Positions 57,262-64,000 of a stretch of 64,000 nucleotides of DNA are shown here, piece by piece (the first letter of the stretch is position 1; every line of letters begins with the position of its first letter). The notes beneath the pieces were generated by a model. The model saw only the letters and a program-made list of their open reading frames with translations. It ran no database searches and was not told the DNA's origin. The stretch covers positions 51,744 to 115,743 of the forward strand of contig BBYL01000038.1 in assembly GCA_001570385.1 (NCBI GenBank), in the 5' to 3' direction. Position numbers and translations under genes: made by a program. The stretch is from Microtetraspora glauca (GTDB lineage Bacteria; Actinomycetota; Actinomycetes; Streptosporangiales; Streptosporangiaceae).

Positions 57262-58002
57262 TCACGGGTTGCGCAGCGCCAGCCGTACGCGGTAACGATC
57301 GCCACGCATGACGCTGCGGACGTATTCGAAGGGGCCGTGGACGTCGAAGGTCAGCCGCTCGACGTAGAAGGCGTGGGCGCCGGGAGCCACGCCCAGGGTG
57401 GAGGCGTCCTCGTCCAGCACTCCGCCGACCGTGAAGGTCTCGATCGCCTCGCGCGGGACCAGCCCGTAGGTCTCCTTGAGTACCTGGTAGAGCGACCTGT
57501 CCGTGAAGTCGAGTTCGGCGATGCCGGGGAACCGTTCGAGGGGGAGCAGGGCGGTCTGCACCCCGACCGGACGCGAGCCGTCGGTCCTGAGCCGCCGCAG
57601 GCGCAGTACCGCCGCGTCCGGAGGCGACGGCATCTCGGGCGGCAGCCCGGCCTCCTCCGCGGTGACGACGCTCTGTTCCAGGACCCGGCCGCCCGACGTG
57701 TGACCGAGATCGGCCAGCTCGGCGGTGAAGGAGGTGACCCCCCGGGCCCCGGCGGTCAGGCTCGTGTCGCGGACGAACGTGCCCCGGCCCTGCTCGCGTA
57801 CGAGCGCGCCGCGGTCCACCAGCCGGGCGAGCGCCTGCCGGACCGTGACCCTGCTGACGCCGTACGCCTTGCCGAGTTCCTCCTCGGTGGGCAGCCGCTC
57901 TCCGGCCAGCCACTCGCCCTCGTCGATCCGCTGCTGCAGGCTCCGCTCGACCTGCAGGTAGAGCGGGACTCCCGAGGTGGAATCCAGAGCCTTCACGATC
58001 AT
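57262..58002 (-). CDS. GntR/HutC-family (UTRA) regulator
   Basis: 246 residues. Winged helix GVPLYLQVERSLQQRIDEGEWLAGERLPTEEELGKAYGVSRVTVRQALARLVDRGALVREQGRGTFV, then UTRA effector domain (SFTAELADLGHTSGGRVLEQSVV, LRLRRLRTDGSRPVGVQTALLPLERFPGI, GAHAFYVERLTFDVHGPFEYVRSVMRGDRYRVRL). It is DasR/NagR-like in architecture, consistent with sensing a phosphosugar. It overlaps the ROK gene by four bases, inside the sugar operon it probably represses. Confidence 0.93.
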   Translation of the reverse strand: MIVKALDSTSGVPLYLQVERSLQQRIDEGEWLAGERLPTEEELGKAYGVSRVTVRQALARLVDRGALVREQGRGTFVRDTSLTAGARGVTSFTAELADLGHTSGGRVLEQSVVTAEEAGLPPEMPSPPDAAVLRLRRLRTDGSRPVGVQTALLPLERFPGIAELDFTDRSLYQVLKETYGLVPREAIETFTVGGVLDEDASTLGVAPGAHAFYVERLTFDVHGPFEYVRSVMRGDRYRVRLALRNP

Positions 58003-58907
58003 TCCGTCTCCAATCGGGCGGTGAGGAGCGCGCCCACGACCCCCGCGCGTGAGCCGAGCTCCGCCGCGCGCACGGGAACCCGGCCGCCGTCAGGAGAGGC
58101 GAAGCGGGCGACATGGCGGTCCAGCAGCGGTCCGAGGACGTCCATCGCGTCCGCCAGCCCACCGCCGATCAGGATCACATCAGGATCGATCACGCTGGCG
58201 AGTGCCGCCACGCCACGGGCGAGTCGTACGGCGTAGCGGTCGAGCTCGGCGGCCGCCCGCTCGTCACCGCCGCGTGCGGCGGCCACCAGCGCGGGGCCGC
58301 CCGGCAACGCCGACCCCGACGCCACCTGCTCGAACGGCCCGTGAGCGGGGTCGAGTGCCGGGCCGCGCTCGGGTGCCGGGCCGGGTTGGGGTTCGGGTGC
58401 TGGTGTGGGGTGGGGTTCGGGTGTCGGGCCGGGCTCGGGAGGCGGCGCGGGCAGCCAGCCCCACGAGCCCGCGCTGCCGTGCGCGCCCTTCCAGATCCGG
58501 CCGTCAACCAGCAGTGCCCCGCCGATGCCCGTGCCGACGGCCAGCAGTACGGCGGACCTCGCTCCCCTGGCCGCGCCCTCGGCCGCCTCGGCGAGCAGGG
58601 TGAGATGGCCGTCCAGGCCGAGCCGCACCGTCGTGCCGAGCCGCCGTTCCAGGTCCTCCCGGAGGGGCCGGCCCTCGATCCAGGGCAGCGCGGGGACGAA
58701 CAGGGGGCGGTCGCCGTCCGACGTCCCCGGAAGCCCCACCCCGACCGCCTCCGGCCGTCCGGCCGCCGCGCACAGGGTCGCTATCTGGTCGAGGAAGGCG
58801 TCGTACGAGCCGGCGACGGGAACGGAGACGATCTCCCCGCGCCGGCCGGACGTCTCGGTCAGCACGCGGACGGACGTGCCGCCCACGTCGATCCCGATGA
58901 AGATCAA
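57999..58907 (-). CDS. ROK-family sugar kinase lacking the zinc motif
   Basis: 302 residues. Phosphate loop IGIDVGGTSVRVL, GVGLPGTS, catalytic Asp region LGLDGHLTLLAEAA, AVGTGIGGALLVDGRIWKGAHGSAGSWGW and DPDVILIGGGLAD. Where ROK kinases carry the CxCGxxGCxE zinc cluster, this protein has a Pro-rich linker of about 40 residues (PEPGPTPEPHPTPAPEP type) and then FEQVASGSAL. No Cys is present there. The start is TTG 58907, overlapping the permease stop (TTGA). It is predicted to phosphorylate the imported sugar, with the altered site suggesting changed substrate recognition or a structural role. Confidence 0.87.
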   Translation of the reverse strand: MIFIGIDVGGTSVRVLTETSGRRGEIVSVPVAGSYDAFLDQIATLCAAAGRPEAVGVGLPGTSDGDRPLFVPALPWIEGRPLREDLERRLGTTVRLGLDGHLTLLAEAAEGAARGARSAVLLAVGTGIGGALLVDGRIWKGAHGSAGSWGWLPAPPPEPGPTPEPHPTPAPEPQPGPAPERGPALDPAHGPFEQVASGSALPGGPALVAAARGGDERAAAELDRYAVRLARGVAALASVIDPDVILIGGGLADAMDVLGPLLDRHVARFASPDGGRVPVRAAELGSRAGVVGALLTARLETE

Positions 58908-59728
58908 CCCTTCACCCCCGTACGCGCGACGCTCCGCACGAACACCCGCTGCGCGAGCAGGAAGACCAGCATGGTCGGCACGCTGGCGATCAGCGCCCCC
59001 GCCATGACGACGTTCTGGTAGCGCACGCTCGTGCTGTAGGAGAGCAGGCGGCTCAGCGCGAGGACCACGGGGAACTTGTCGTCCGACTGCAGGATCGACA
59101 GCGGCCACAGGAAGTTGTTCCAGTAGAAGACGAACGCGAAGATCGCCAGGCTGACCACGGCCGGCCGCAGCAACGGCGTGATCACCCGCCACAGGATCCG
59201 CGCCTCCGACGCGCCGTCGATGCGCGCCGCGTCGATCAGCTCGTCGGGCACGTCCGAGATGAACTGCCGCATCAGGAAGATCCCGAACGCGTTCGCCAGC
59301 CAGGGCAGCATCACGCCGAGATACGAGTCCGCCAGGCCCATGGTCGAAACCAGCCAGTACAGCGGGACGAGGGTGACGATCGGCGGCAGGAACATCGTGG
59401 CGACGACGGCCCAGAACAGCACGTCGCGCCCCTTGAAGCGGTACTTCGCGAACACGTATCCGGCCATCACGCTGGTCACCAGCACCGACAGGGTCGACAC
59501 CCCGGCGATCAGCACGCTGTTGAGGAACGCGTCGCCGAAAGGGATGACCTGGAACACCTCGCCGAACGCGCCCAACGACGGGTCGGCGGGGAACCAGGTC
59601 GGGGGGACCTTCTGCAGCTCCTCCGGCCCCTTGAGCGCCGAGATCACCATCCAGTACAGCGGGAACAGCGGCACCAGCATGACCAGCGCGAATGCCAGCG
59701 CGGTCGCCACGCGTACGGCATGCTTCAT
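58904..59728 (-). CDS. Carbohydrate ABC permease (MalG type)
   Basis: 274 residues, six TM helices, CUT1 family. EAA loop DELIDAARIDGASEARILWRVITPLLRPA, WKN-like FYWNNFLWPLSILQSDDKFPV. ATG 59728 overlaps the stop of the first permease by four bases. It partners with the MalF-type permease and the lipoprotein binding protein. The ATPase is not in the operon, as is usual for CUT1 systems using a shared MsiK (established knowledge of streptomycetes). Confidence 0.94.
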   Translation of the reverse strand: MKHAVRVATALAFALVMLVPLFPLYWMVISALKGPEELQKVPPTWFPADPSLGAFGEVFQVIPFGDAFLNSVLIAGVSTLSVLVTSVMAGYVFAKYRFKGRDVLFWAVVATMFLPPIVTLVPLYWLVSTMGLADSYLGVMLPWLANAFGIFLMRQFISDVPDELIDAARIDGASEARILWRVITPLLRPAVVSLAIFAFVFYWNNFLWPLSILQSDDKFPVVLALSRLLSYSTSVRYQNVVMAGALIASVPTMLVFLLAQRVFVRSVARTGVKG

Positions 59729-60660
59729 GACCGCCTCCTCATCGCGGCGAGTACGACACCGGCGACGGCGACCAGGACCAGCAGCAGGCTGAACGCCATC
59801 GCGCTCGCCTGACCGGCGAGGCCGTACTGGAAGGCGGACCGCTGGATGGCGAACGACAGCACCGTGGTGCTCTCCGCCGGGCCACCCTGGGTGAGGATGT
59901 AGACCGGGTCGAAGACCTGGATCGCGTTGATGATCGCGATCAGCACGATGAACGTGGTCGTACGGCGCAGCAGGGGCAGCGTGACGCTCACGGTCTGCCG
60001 CCAGAATCCTGCTCCGTCGATGCGGGCCGCCTCGTAGAGGTCGATCGGGATCTGGGTGAGCCCGGCGATGACCAGGATCGTGTAGTAACCGATCATCTGC
60101 CACACGTGGAAGACGACGAGCGAGACCAGGGCCGTGCCCGGATCGCTGAGCCAGGCCGGCGCGTCCAGCCCGACGGCGTCGAACGCCTGGGCGATCGGGC
60201 CGTAGTCGGGGGCGTAGAGCGCGCCCCACACGATCGCGATGGCGACGGTCGGCACGACGTACGTCGAGAACAGCGCCGCTCTGGCCACGCCCTTGCCCGC
60301 GTTCTTCGGGAAGTAGAGCAGCATCCCGAGCGCGAGAGCGAGGGGGATCGTGACCACCAGGACGAGCAGCACGTAGATCACGGTGTTACGGAGGGCGGTG
60401 AAGAACTCCTGGCTGGCCAGCAGATCCTGGTAGTTGCCGAGTCCCCGCCACGACATCTCGGACAGCGGCGTGTACATCGACCAGTCGTGCAGGCTGATCC
60501 AGAAGGTCAGCGCGATCGGCACGGCGACGAACACGCCGATGACCGCCATGGACGGCGACAGGAAGGCGACCGCCGCGGCCCTCCTGGAGATCCCCCGAGC
60601 TCCCGCCCGCCGTCCGGGCGTCGCCCGGACGGCGGTGGTGGAGCGAGTCCGTACCGTCAT
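59725..60660 (-). CDS. Carbohydrate ABC permease (MalF type)
   Basis: 311 residues with a basic N-terminus and six TM helices. PTVAIAIVWGALYAPDYGPI and EAA loop IDLYEAARIDGAGFWRQTVSVTLPLLRRTT; IQVFDPVYILTQGGPAESTTVLSFAIQRSAF is a CUT1 signature. It starts within the binding-protein stop (ATGA overlap). Confidence 0.94.
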   Translation of the reverse strand: MTVRTRSTTAVRATPGRRAGARGISRRAAAVAFLSPSMAVIGVFVAVPIALTFWISLHDWSMYTPLSEMSWRGLGNYQDLLASQEFFTALRNTVIYVLLVLVVTIPLALALGMLLYFPKNAGKGVARAALFSTYVVPTVAIAIVWGALYAPDYGPIAQAFDAVGLDAPAWLSDPGTALVSLVVFHVWQMIGYYTILVIAGLTQIPIDLYEAARIDGAGFWRQTVSVTLPLLRRTTTFIVLIAIINAIQVFDPVYILTQGGPAESTTVLSFAIQRSAFQYGLAGQASAMAFSLLLVLVAVAGVVLAAMRRRS

Positions 60661-61976
60661 GCGCCGGCCTTGGTGAGGATGTCCGCGACCTCCTTCTGCG
60701 CCGCGGCCATCGCCTCCTGCGCGGTCTCCTTGCCGAAGACGACGTTCTCGATGTGCTTCTGCACGGCCTGGCTCATGGCCTCACCGCCCAGCACGGCCGG
60801 GAACGGCTTCGCGTTCGGCAACTCGGCCACGTACGCCGCGATGAACGGGTCGGAGAGGTCGCTCTTGTGCGCGGTCAGGTCGCTGGTGCGGCTGGGCAGG
60901 ATGCCCATCGACATCAGGATGTCGGCCATGGCCGAGGAACCGTTCTTGCCGCTTTCCGGGCCGTTGAGGAACGCGAGGAACTTCCAGGCGGCGTCCTGCT
61001 TGGCCGTCGTCGCCTTGCCGTTCACGACCGTGAGCCACGAGTAGGAGACCGGCGCGGACGCGGTGCCGCCCGGCCCGACGGGCAGCGGGGCCACGGCGAC
61101 GTCGCCGTACTTGTCACCCATGGCCTCTTTGAGCGCGCTCTGCCACCAGTTGGCCATGATGATCATGCCGGTCTTGCCGTTGACGAAGTTGTCGAGGTAG
61201 GGGCCGGTGGTGTTCGCGTTCGCGTTGCTCATGGACGGCTGGGTCGAGCCCTCCTTGACGAGCCGGGCGTACAGCTCGGCCGCCGCGAGGACCTTCGGAT
61301 CGTCCAGTTTGGGGGTGCTGCCGTCGAGCAGCGCGCCGCCGTTCGATCCGACGAGCGACAGCCAGGGGTGGACGACGCCCGCGGGCCAGCTCGTGATGAC
61401 GCCGAAGCCCTGCTGCGTGACCTTGTCGCCGTCGCGCTTCGTCAGCTTGGCGGCGGCGGAGACCAGCTCGTCCCAGGTCTTGGGCGGCGCCGCGATGCCC
61501 GCTTCGGCGAAGAGCTTCTTGTTGTAGTTCAGCGCGTAAAGATCGACCTCGTTGGGGTAGCCGCGCGCGGCGCCCTGCTTGGTGATGCCGTCCACCAGGT
61601 TGGCGGGCCAGTTGGCCTTGAGGTCGGCGGCGGCCGTGGCCGGGGCGGGCGCGGCGAGGCCGTCCCTGACCAGCTCGGGCAGCCAGAGGTCGTAGATCCC
61701 GGCGATCGTCGGGCCGCCCGGGCTCGCTCCCTGCGTTCTCAGCGTGCTGAGCAGGTTGGCGAACGGGACCGCTCGCACGTCGACGGTGACACCGGGGTTC
61801 TTCTTCTGGAACTCGGAGGCGGCCGCCTTCAGGGCCGTCACCTGCTCGGGTCCCCAGTGGGTGAGGAACGAGATCGTCTGCTTGCCGCCGTCGTTCCCCG
61901 TGTCGCCCGAGCCGCCACATGCGGTGAGCGTGAGCGCCAACGCGGCGCCAAGGGAGATCACTCCGGTGATCCTCAA
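60657..61976 (-). CDS. Sugar ABC transporter substrate-binding lipoprotein
   Basis: 439 residues, extracellular lipoprotein (LALTLTAC, C20). Family 1 solute-binding fold: ISFLTHWGPEQVTALKAAASEFQKKNPGVTVDV, GITKQGAARGYPNEVDLYALNYNKKLFAEAGI, FVNGKTGMIIMANWWQSALKEAMGD, APVSYSWLTVVNGKATTAKQDAAWKFLAFL. First gene of the six-gene leftward operon (binding protein, MalF, MalG, ROK, GntR, SIS). A GGAGG ribosome site is present. The ligand is probably a hexose or amino-sugar derivative (inference). Confidence 0.94.
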   Translation of the reverse strand: MRITGVISLGAALALTLTACGGSGDTGNDGGKQTISFLTHWGPEQVTALKAAASEFQKKNPGVTVDVRAVPFANLLSTLRTQGASPGGPTIAGIYDLWLPELVRDGLAAPAPATAAADLKANWPANLVDGITKQGAARGYPNEVDLYALNYNKKLFAEAGIAAPPKTWDELVSAAAKLTKRDGDKVTQQGFGVITSWPAGVVHPWLSLVGSNGGALLDGSTPKLDDPKVLAAAELYARLVKEGSTQPSMSNANANTTGPYLDNFVNGKTGMIIMANWWQSALKEAMGDKYGDVAVAPLPVGPGGTASAPVSYSWLTVVNGKATTAKQDAAWKFLAFLNGPESGKNGSSAMADILMSMGILPSRTSDLTAHKSDLSDPFIAAYVAELPNAKPFPAVLGGEAMSQAVQKHIENVVFGKETAQEAMAAAQKEVADILTKAGA

Positions 61977-62020
61977 GGGGGTTGCCTCCTCCCCGCTGTA
62001 CGGCGCCGCACTCGGTGGCG

Positions 62021-62048
62021 TCGTTACATCGTTAGGTTGTTATAACGA
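62021..62048 (-). promoter_or_regulatory. Candidate GntR operator upstream of the sugar operon
   Basis: TTGTTATAACGA (62037-62048) is a near-perfect palindrome centred on TTATAA. Two more TCGTTA half-sites sit at 62021-62026 and 62029-62034. The cluster is 45-72 bp upstream of the binding-protein start, where the GntR/UTRA repressor of the operon would be expected to bind. Confidence 0.5.
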
Positions 62049-62808
62049 ATTTCCGGACGGTTGGGAACCCCTCCCCACACGCCGTTTTCGCCGTCCCTCG
62101 GCCCGTGTTTCGTGGCCCACCAGGGGCGAGACGTAGGTCGCGCTGCCGTTCCTTCCCGCGCCGCGTCGCAGGTCGGAAGTGCGAATCCGTGGGCGGAGGC
62201 GACGTCCCAAGGGCGTGGGGGGTGGTGGTCCCGGTCACGTCCCAAGGGCGTGTGAATCCGCGGGCGGAGGCGACGTCCTCATGGCGGAGTACGTGAGGCC
62301 GGGAGGCCCGGCGCTGACCACTGGTACAGGCCGTCCTCGTCTAGCCATCCCTGTCGTCGTGTCCGTCCAGGCCCACCAGGCCCCTCCAGCGGAGGGCGGC
62401 CCGGAAGCGGACGCCTGGGTTGGCGGCGCGACAGGTCGATCAGGGGTGGGGCGGTTTGGATGCGCGGCCGGGAGCGTCCAGGCCGGGACGGTGATGGGTC
62501 TCCCGAATTCGTGGGGTTTTTATGGATTCGATTGTTACGGGTTCGCCTTCCCGGCATTCCTACATCGGACGGTTTGCCTGGGGTGCATCGGAGATGTGTC
62601 GCTGAGGCTGTGATGCCACAGGAAAGATCGTCGTATGTCGCAGGTGGCGTGCGCCTCGGACGCTCAACCGAATTAAATTGATTTGGCGCATATGTCCAGA
62701 AATAGTGTGTCGCTAATTTCATCGAGATCTGCGACAGAATTCGTTGTCTCCTGCGAATCTGTCGTGCAATAATTCGTGTAGATGTTCGGATACTGCTCGG
62801 GGGGTGGC
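62049..62808. other. Repeat-bearing intergenic region, no supported gene
   Basis: No frame gives a convincing protein. The left part holds paired 29-bp direct repeats; the right part (62500-62808) becomes AT-rich and ends in the leader of the DUF222 gene. An inverted repeat TGTCGC/GCGACA (62708-62713 and 62731-62736) lies about 75-100 bp upstream of the DUF222 start and could be regulatory. Confidence 0.5.
62179..62278. repeat. Interleaved direct repeats (29 bp and 16 bp)
   Basis: A 29-bp unit beginning GTGCGAATCC and ending GGCGACGTCC (62179-62207) recurs at 62250-62278 with two mismatches. A 16-bp unit ACGTCCCAAGGGCGTG occurs at 62202-62217 and 62237-62252. The overlap of the two series suggests a segmental duplication of about 71 bp followed by drift or deletion. 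Confidence 0.8.
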
Positions 62809-64000
62809 GTGAACGGGGCATTTGGGTCTTTCGAGTTCTCTACGGAAAATCGGTCACGCCGTTCTCTTAAGGGACCGTGCGATGCCGAGTGGTGGGCGCA
62901 GGTGGCGGCGCTCAAAGCGCCCCGCGCGTCGCGCGGAAGTTCGGTGCTCGCGCTCGATGATGCCCTCGATGGCACCTTCGGCAGCGTCTCCGGCAGCGGC
63001 AGTGTCGGTGCATCCGGAAATGCGTACGATGGTCCTCGGCGAAACTCCCGCGACGGCACCTGCGGGGCCCGCGATGGCGCCTGCGGGGATATTGGTGACA
63101 GTCGCAGTGCCTTCGGTAATCCTCCCCGCGATGCTCGGCGTGGTACTCGCGATGAGTCCCCTGGTGACGCCCGTGACGGCGTTCTCGGTGACATTTACGA
63201 CAATGCACGCAATGGTGTCCATAGTGGAACTCCTACCTTTTTTCGCGACGAGGCCAATGACAATGCCCGTGGGGACGTTCCTCACTATGCGCGTGGCGGC
63301 ATCCATCGGGACGCCCGTGCCGACGAGGGAAGCATCCGTGGCGTTGCCGCTGACGGCATCGGCGGCGATGGCATAGGCGAAGGTCCCGGTATCGGTAGCG
63401 CTGGCGGTGTGGGCGCCGGTGTTGTCACAGGCGAGGGATACCGAGCCGGCGAAGAGGCGGGCGAAGGCGCCGGAGCCGGGGGTGAGGTCGGCGGCGGTGG
63501 TGGTGCTGCAGGTCGGGGTCCGGGGTGGGGTCGGGTGTCGTGGCCGTTGGTGGCGTCGGTCCGGGAGATGGCGTCCGCGTTGGCGCTCGCGGTGGTGCCG
63601 GAGTCCGCGGGGGTGTGTCTGGCCGAGGTTGAGGATCTGTTGTTCGCGCGGGATCGGCTGGTTTCGGCGGTCGCGGCGCGGGTGGAGCGGGTCCACGCTG
63701 CTGGTGAGGCCAGGGCGCATGGGCATGCGTCGACGAAGTTGTGGTTGCGTACGGCGGCGGGGATGAGCGCGGCGGGGGCGGGGCGGTTGGTCGCGCTCGC
63801 GGTCGAGCTGGCTCGTCTGCCTGTGGTTCGGGCTCGGTTCGCTGACGGCAGTCTGGCGGAGGGGTATGTGACGGCGATCTGCGCGGCGACCGGCCGGTTG
63901 ACCGATGAGCAGGCCGGCCTGGCGGAGTCGATTCTGGTCGCGTTGGCGGATCAGGCGGGTCCGGCGGAGATCGCGCGGGCGGGCCGGTATCTGTATGCGG
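62809..64000 (+). CDS. DUF222 (13E12-type) protein with long low-complexity N-terminus, open at window end
   Basis: A stop-free frame from GTG 62809 (GGGGGG just upstream) to the window edge, at least 397 residues. Residues 1-244 are Arg/Asp/Gly/Ala-rich low complexity with recurring ARDG, GDI and DNAR elements and a terminal Gly-rich run. From residue 245 it reads WPLVASVREMASALALAVVP, CLAEVEDLLFARDRLVSAVAARVERVHAAGEARAHGHASTKLWLRTAAGMSAAGAGRLVALAVELARLPVVRARFADGSLAEGYVTAICAATG. This is the start of a DUF222 domain, as in mycobacterial 13E12 repeat proteins, which usually end in an HNH nuclease. The HNH part would lie beyond the window. The long N-terminal region is not usual for the family. 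Confidence 0.82.
   Translation, partial: MNGAFGSFEFSTENRSRRSLKGPCDAEWWAQVAALKAPRASRGSSVLALDDALDGTFGSVSGSGSVGASGNAYDGPRRNSRDGTCGARDGACGDIGDSRSAFGNPPRDARRGTRDESPGDARDGVLGDIYDNARNGVHSGTPTFFRDEANDNARGDVPHYARGGIHRDARADEGSIRGVAADGIGGDGIGEGPGIGSAGGVGAGVVTGEGYRAGEEAGEGAGAGGEVGGGGGAAGRGPGWGRVSWPLVASVREMASALALAVVPESAGVCLAEVEDLLFARDRLVSAVAARVERVHAAGEARAHGHASTKLWLRTAAGMSAAGAGRLVALAVELARLPVVRARFADGSLAEGYVTAICAATGRLTDEQAGLAESILVALADQAGPAEIARAGRYLYA

Noticed and set aside
62279..62821. 180-residue minus-strand frame in the right intergenic region
   Set aside because: Pro/Arg-rich composition, no ribosome site, no recognisable domain; typical chance frame in GC-rich DNA.
62854..63726. 290-residue minus-strand frame and a 184-residue plus-strand frame over the DUF222 N-terminus
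   Set aside because: The downstream DUF222 domain is continuous only in plus frame from GTG 62809. The alternative frames end without domain support, although their A/G/T/V-rich text looks superficially protein-like.
1..64000. Prophage, insertion sequence, tRNA or rRNA genes
   Set aside because: No transposase, integrase, tRNA-like cloverleaf with CCA-type end or rRNA segment was recognised. This was judged by eye; a tRNAscan or Rfam run would settle it.

Overview
This is a high-GC actinobacterial chromosome segment. Several features point to a mycelial, sporulating actinomycete, probably of the Streptosporangiales (inference from gene content, not from a search). They are a complete conservon (cvnABCD), a pair of dynamin-like GTPases resembling Streptomyces DynA/DynB, a BTAD/SARP-type giant regulator, a modular CBM2 esterase, many 4-bp start/stop overlaps and frequent GTG starts. 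No rRNA, tRNA, insertion sequence or CRISPR array was seen.

Layout, left to right. 1-6.5 kb: tail of a MarR regulator with an MFS exporter, ThpR, an aldo/keto reductase behind a MerR-type promoter, a secreted beta-propeller-like protein and L-2-hydroxyglutarate oxidase. 6.5-18.4 kb: an envelope efflux module in which two related OmpR/HK two-component pairs flank two divergent HlyD/MacA-type adaptors, a MacB-type ATPase and permease, an anchored Gly-rich protein and a lipoprotein. 18.5-24.9 kb: membrane-remodelling and wall genes (DynA/DynB-like pair, SPFH-NfeD pair, L,D-transpeptidase). 25-27.4 kb: homogentisate catabolism (hmgA-fahA). 27.6-33.9 kb: small regulator/effector sets with strong palindromic operators (MarR, truncated wrbA and MFS; SDR-TetR), IclR, a DAO-type oxidase and an EF-hand protein. 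34-43.6 kb: SARP regulator, FAD monooxygenase, an ATPase with a DUF234-like nuclease fold behind a 39-bp nested palindrome, RDD membrane protein, SGNH-CBM2 esterase and a 30-residue membrane peptide. 43.7-45.4 kb: clan GH-A-like glycosidase with PadR regulator.

45.9-54 kb is the most attractive region. A cytochrome P450, a class I terpene synthase and a class II diterpene-cyclase-like protein form a tight operon immediately upstream of and codirectional with the conservon. The set predicts a two-step cyclisation of a C20 diphosphate followed by oxidation, possibly under conservon control. No GGPP synthase is in the window, and both cyclases carry variant metal or acid motifs.

54-62 kb: DUF1275 protein, small hypothetical protein, ChaA-type cation/H+ antiporter, then a leftward sugar operon (lipoprotein binding protein, two permeases, ROK kinase lacking its zinc motif, GntR/UTRA repressor, SIS protein). 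62-64 kb: repeat-bearing intergenic DNA, then a DUF222 (13E12-type) gene running off the right edge behind an unusual low-complexity N-terminus of about 240 residues.

All domain assignments come from reading motifs by eye; none was confirmed by a database search.
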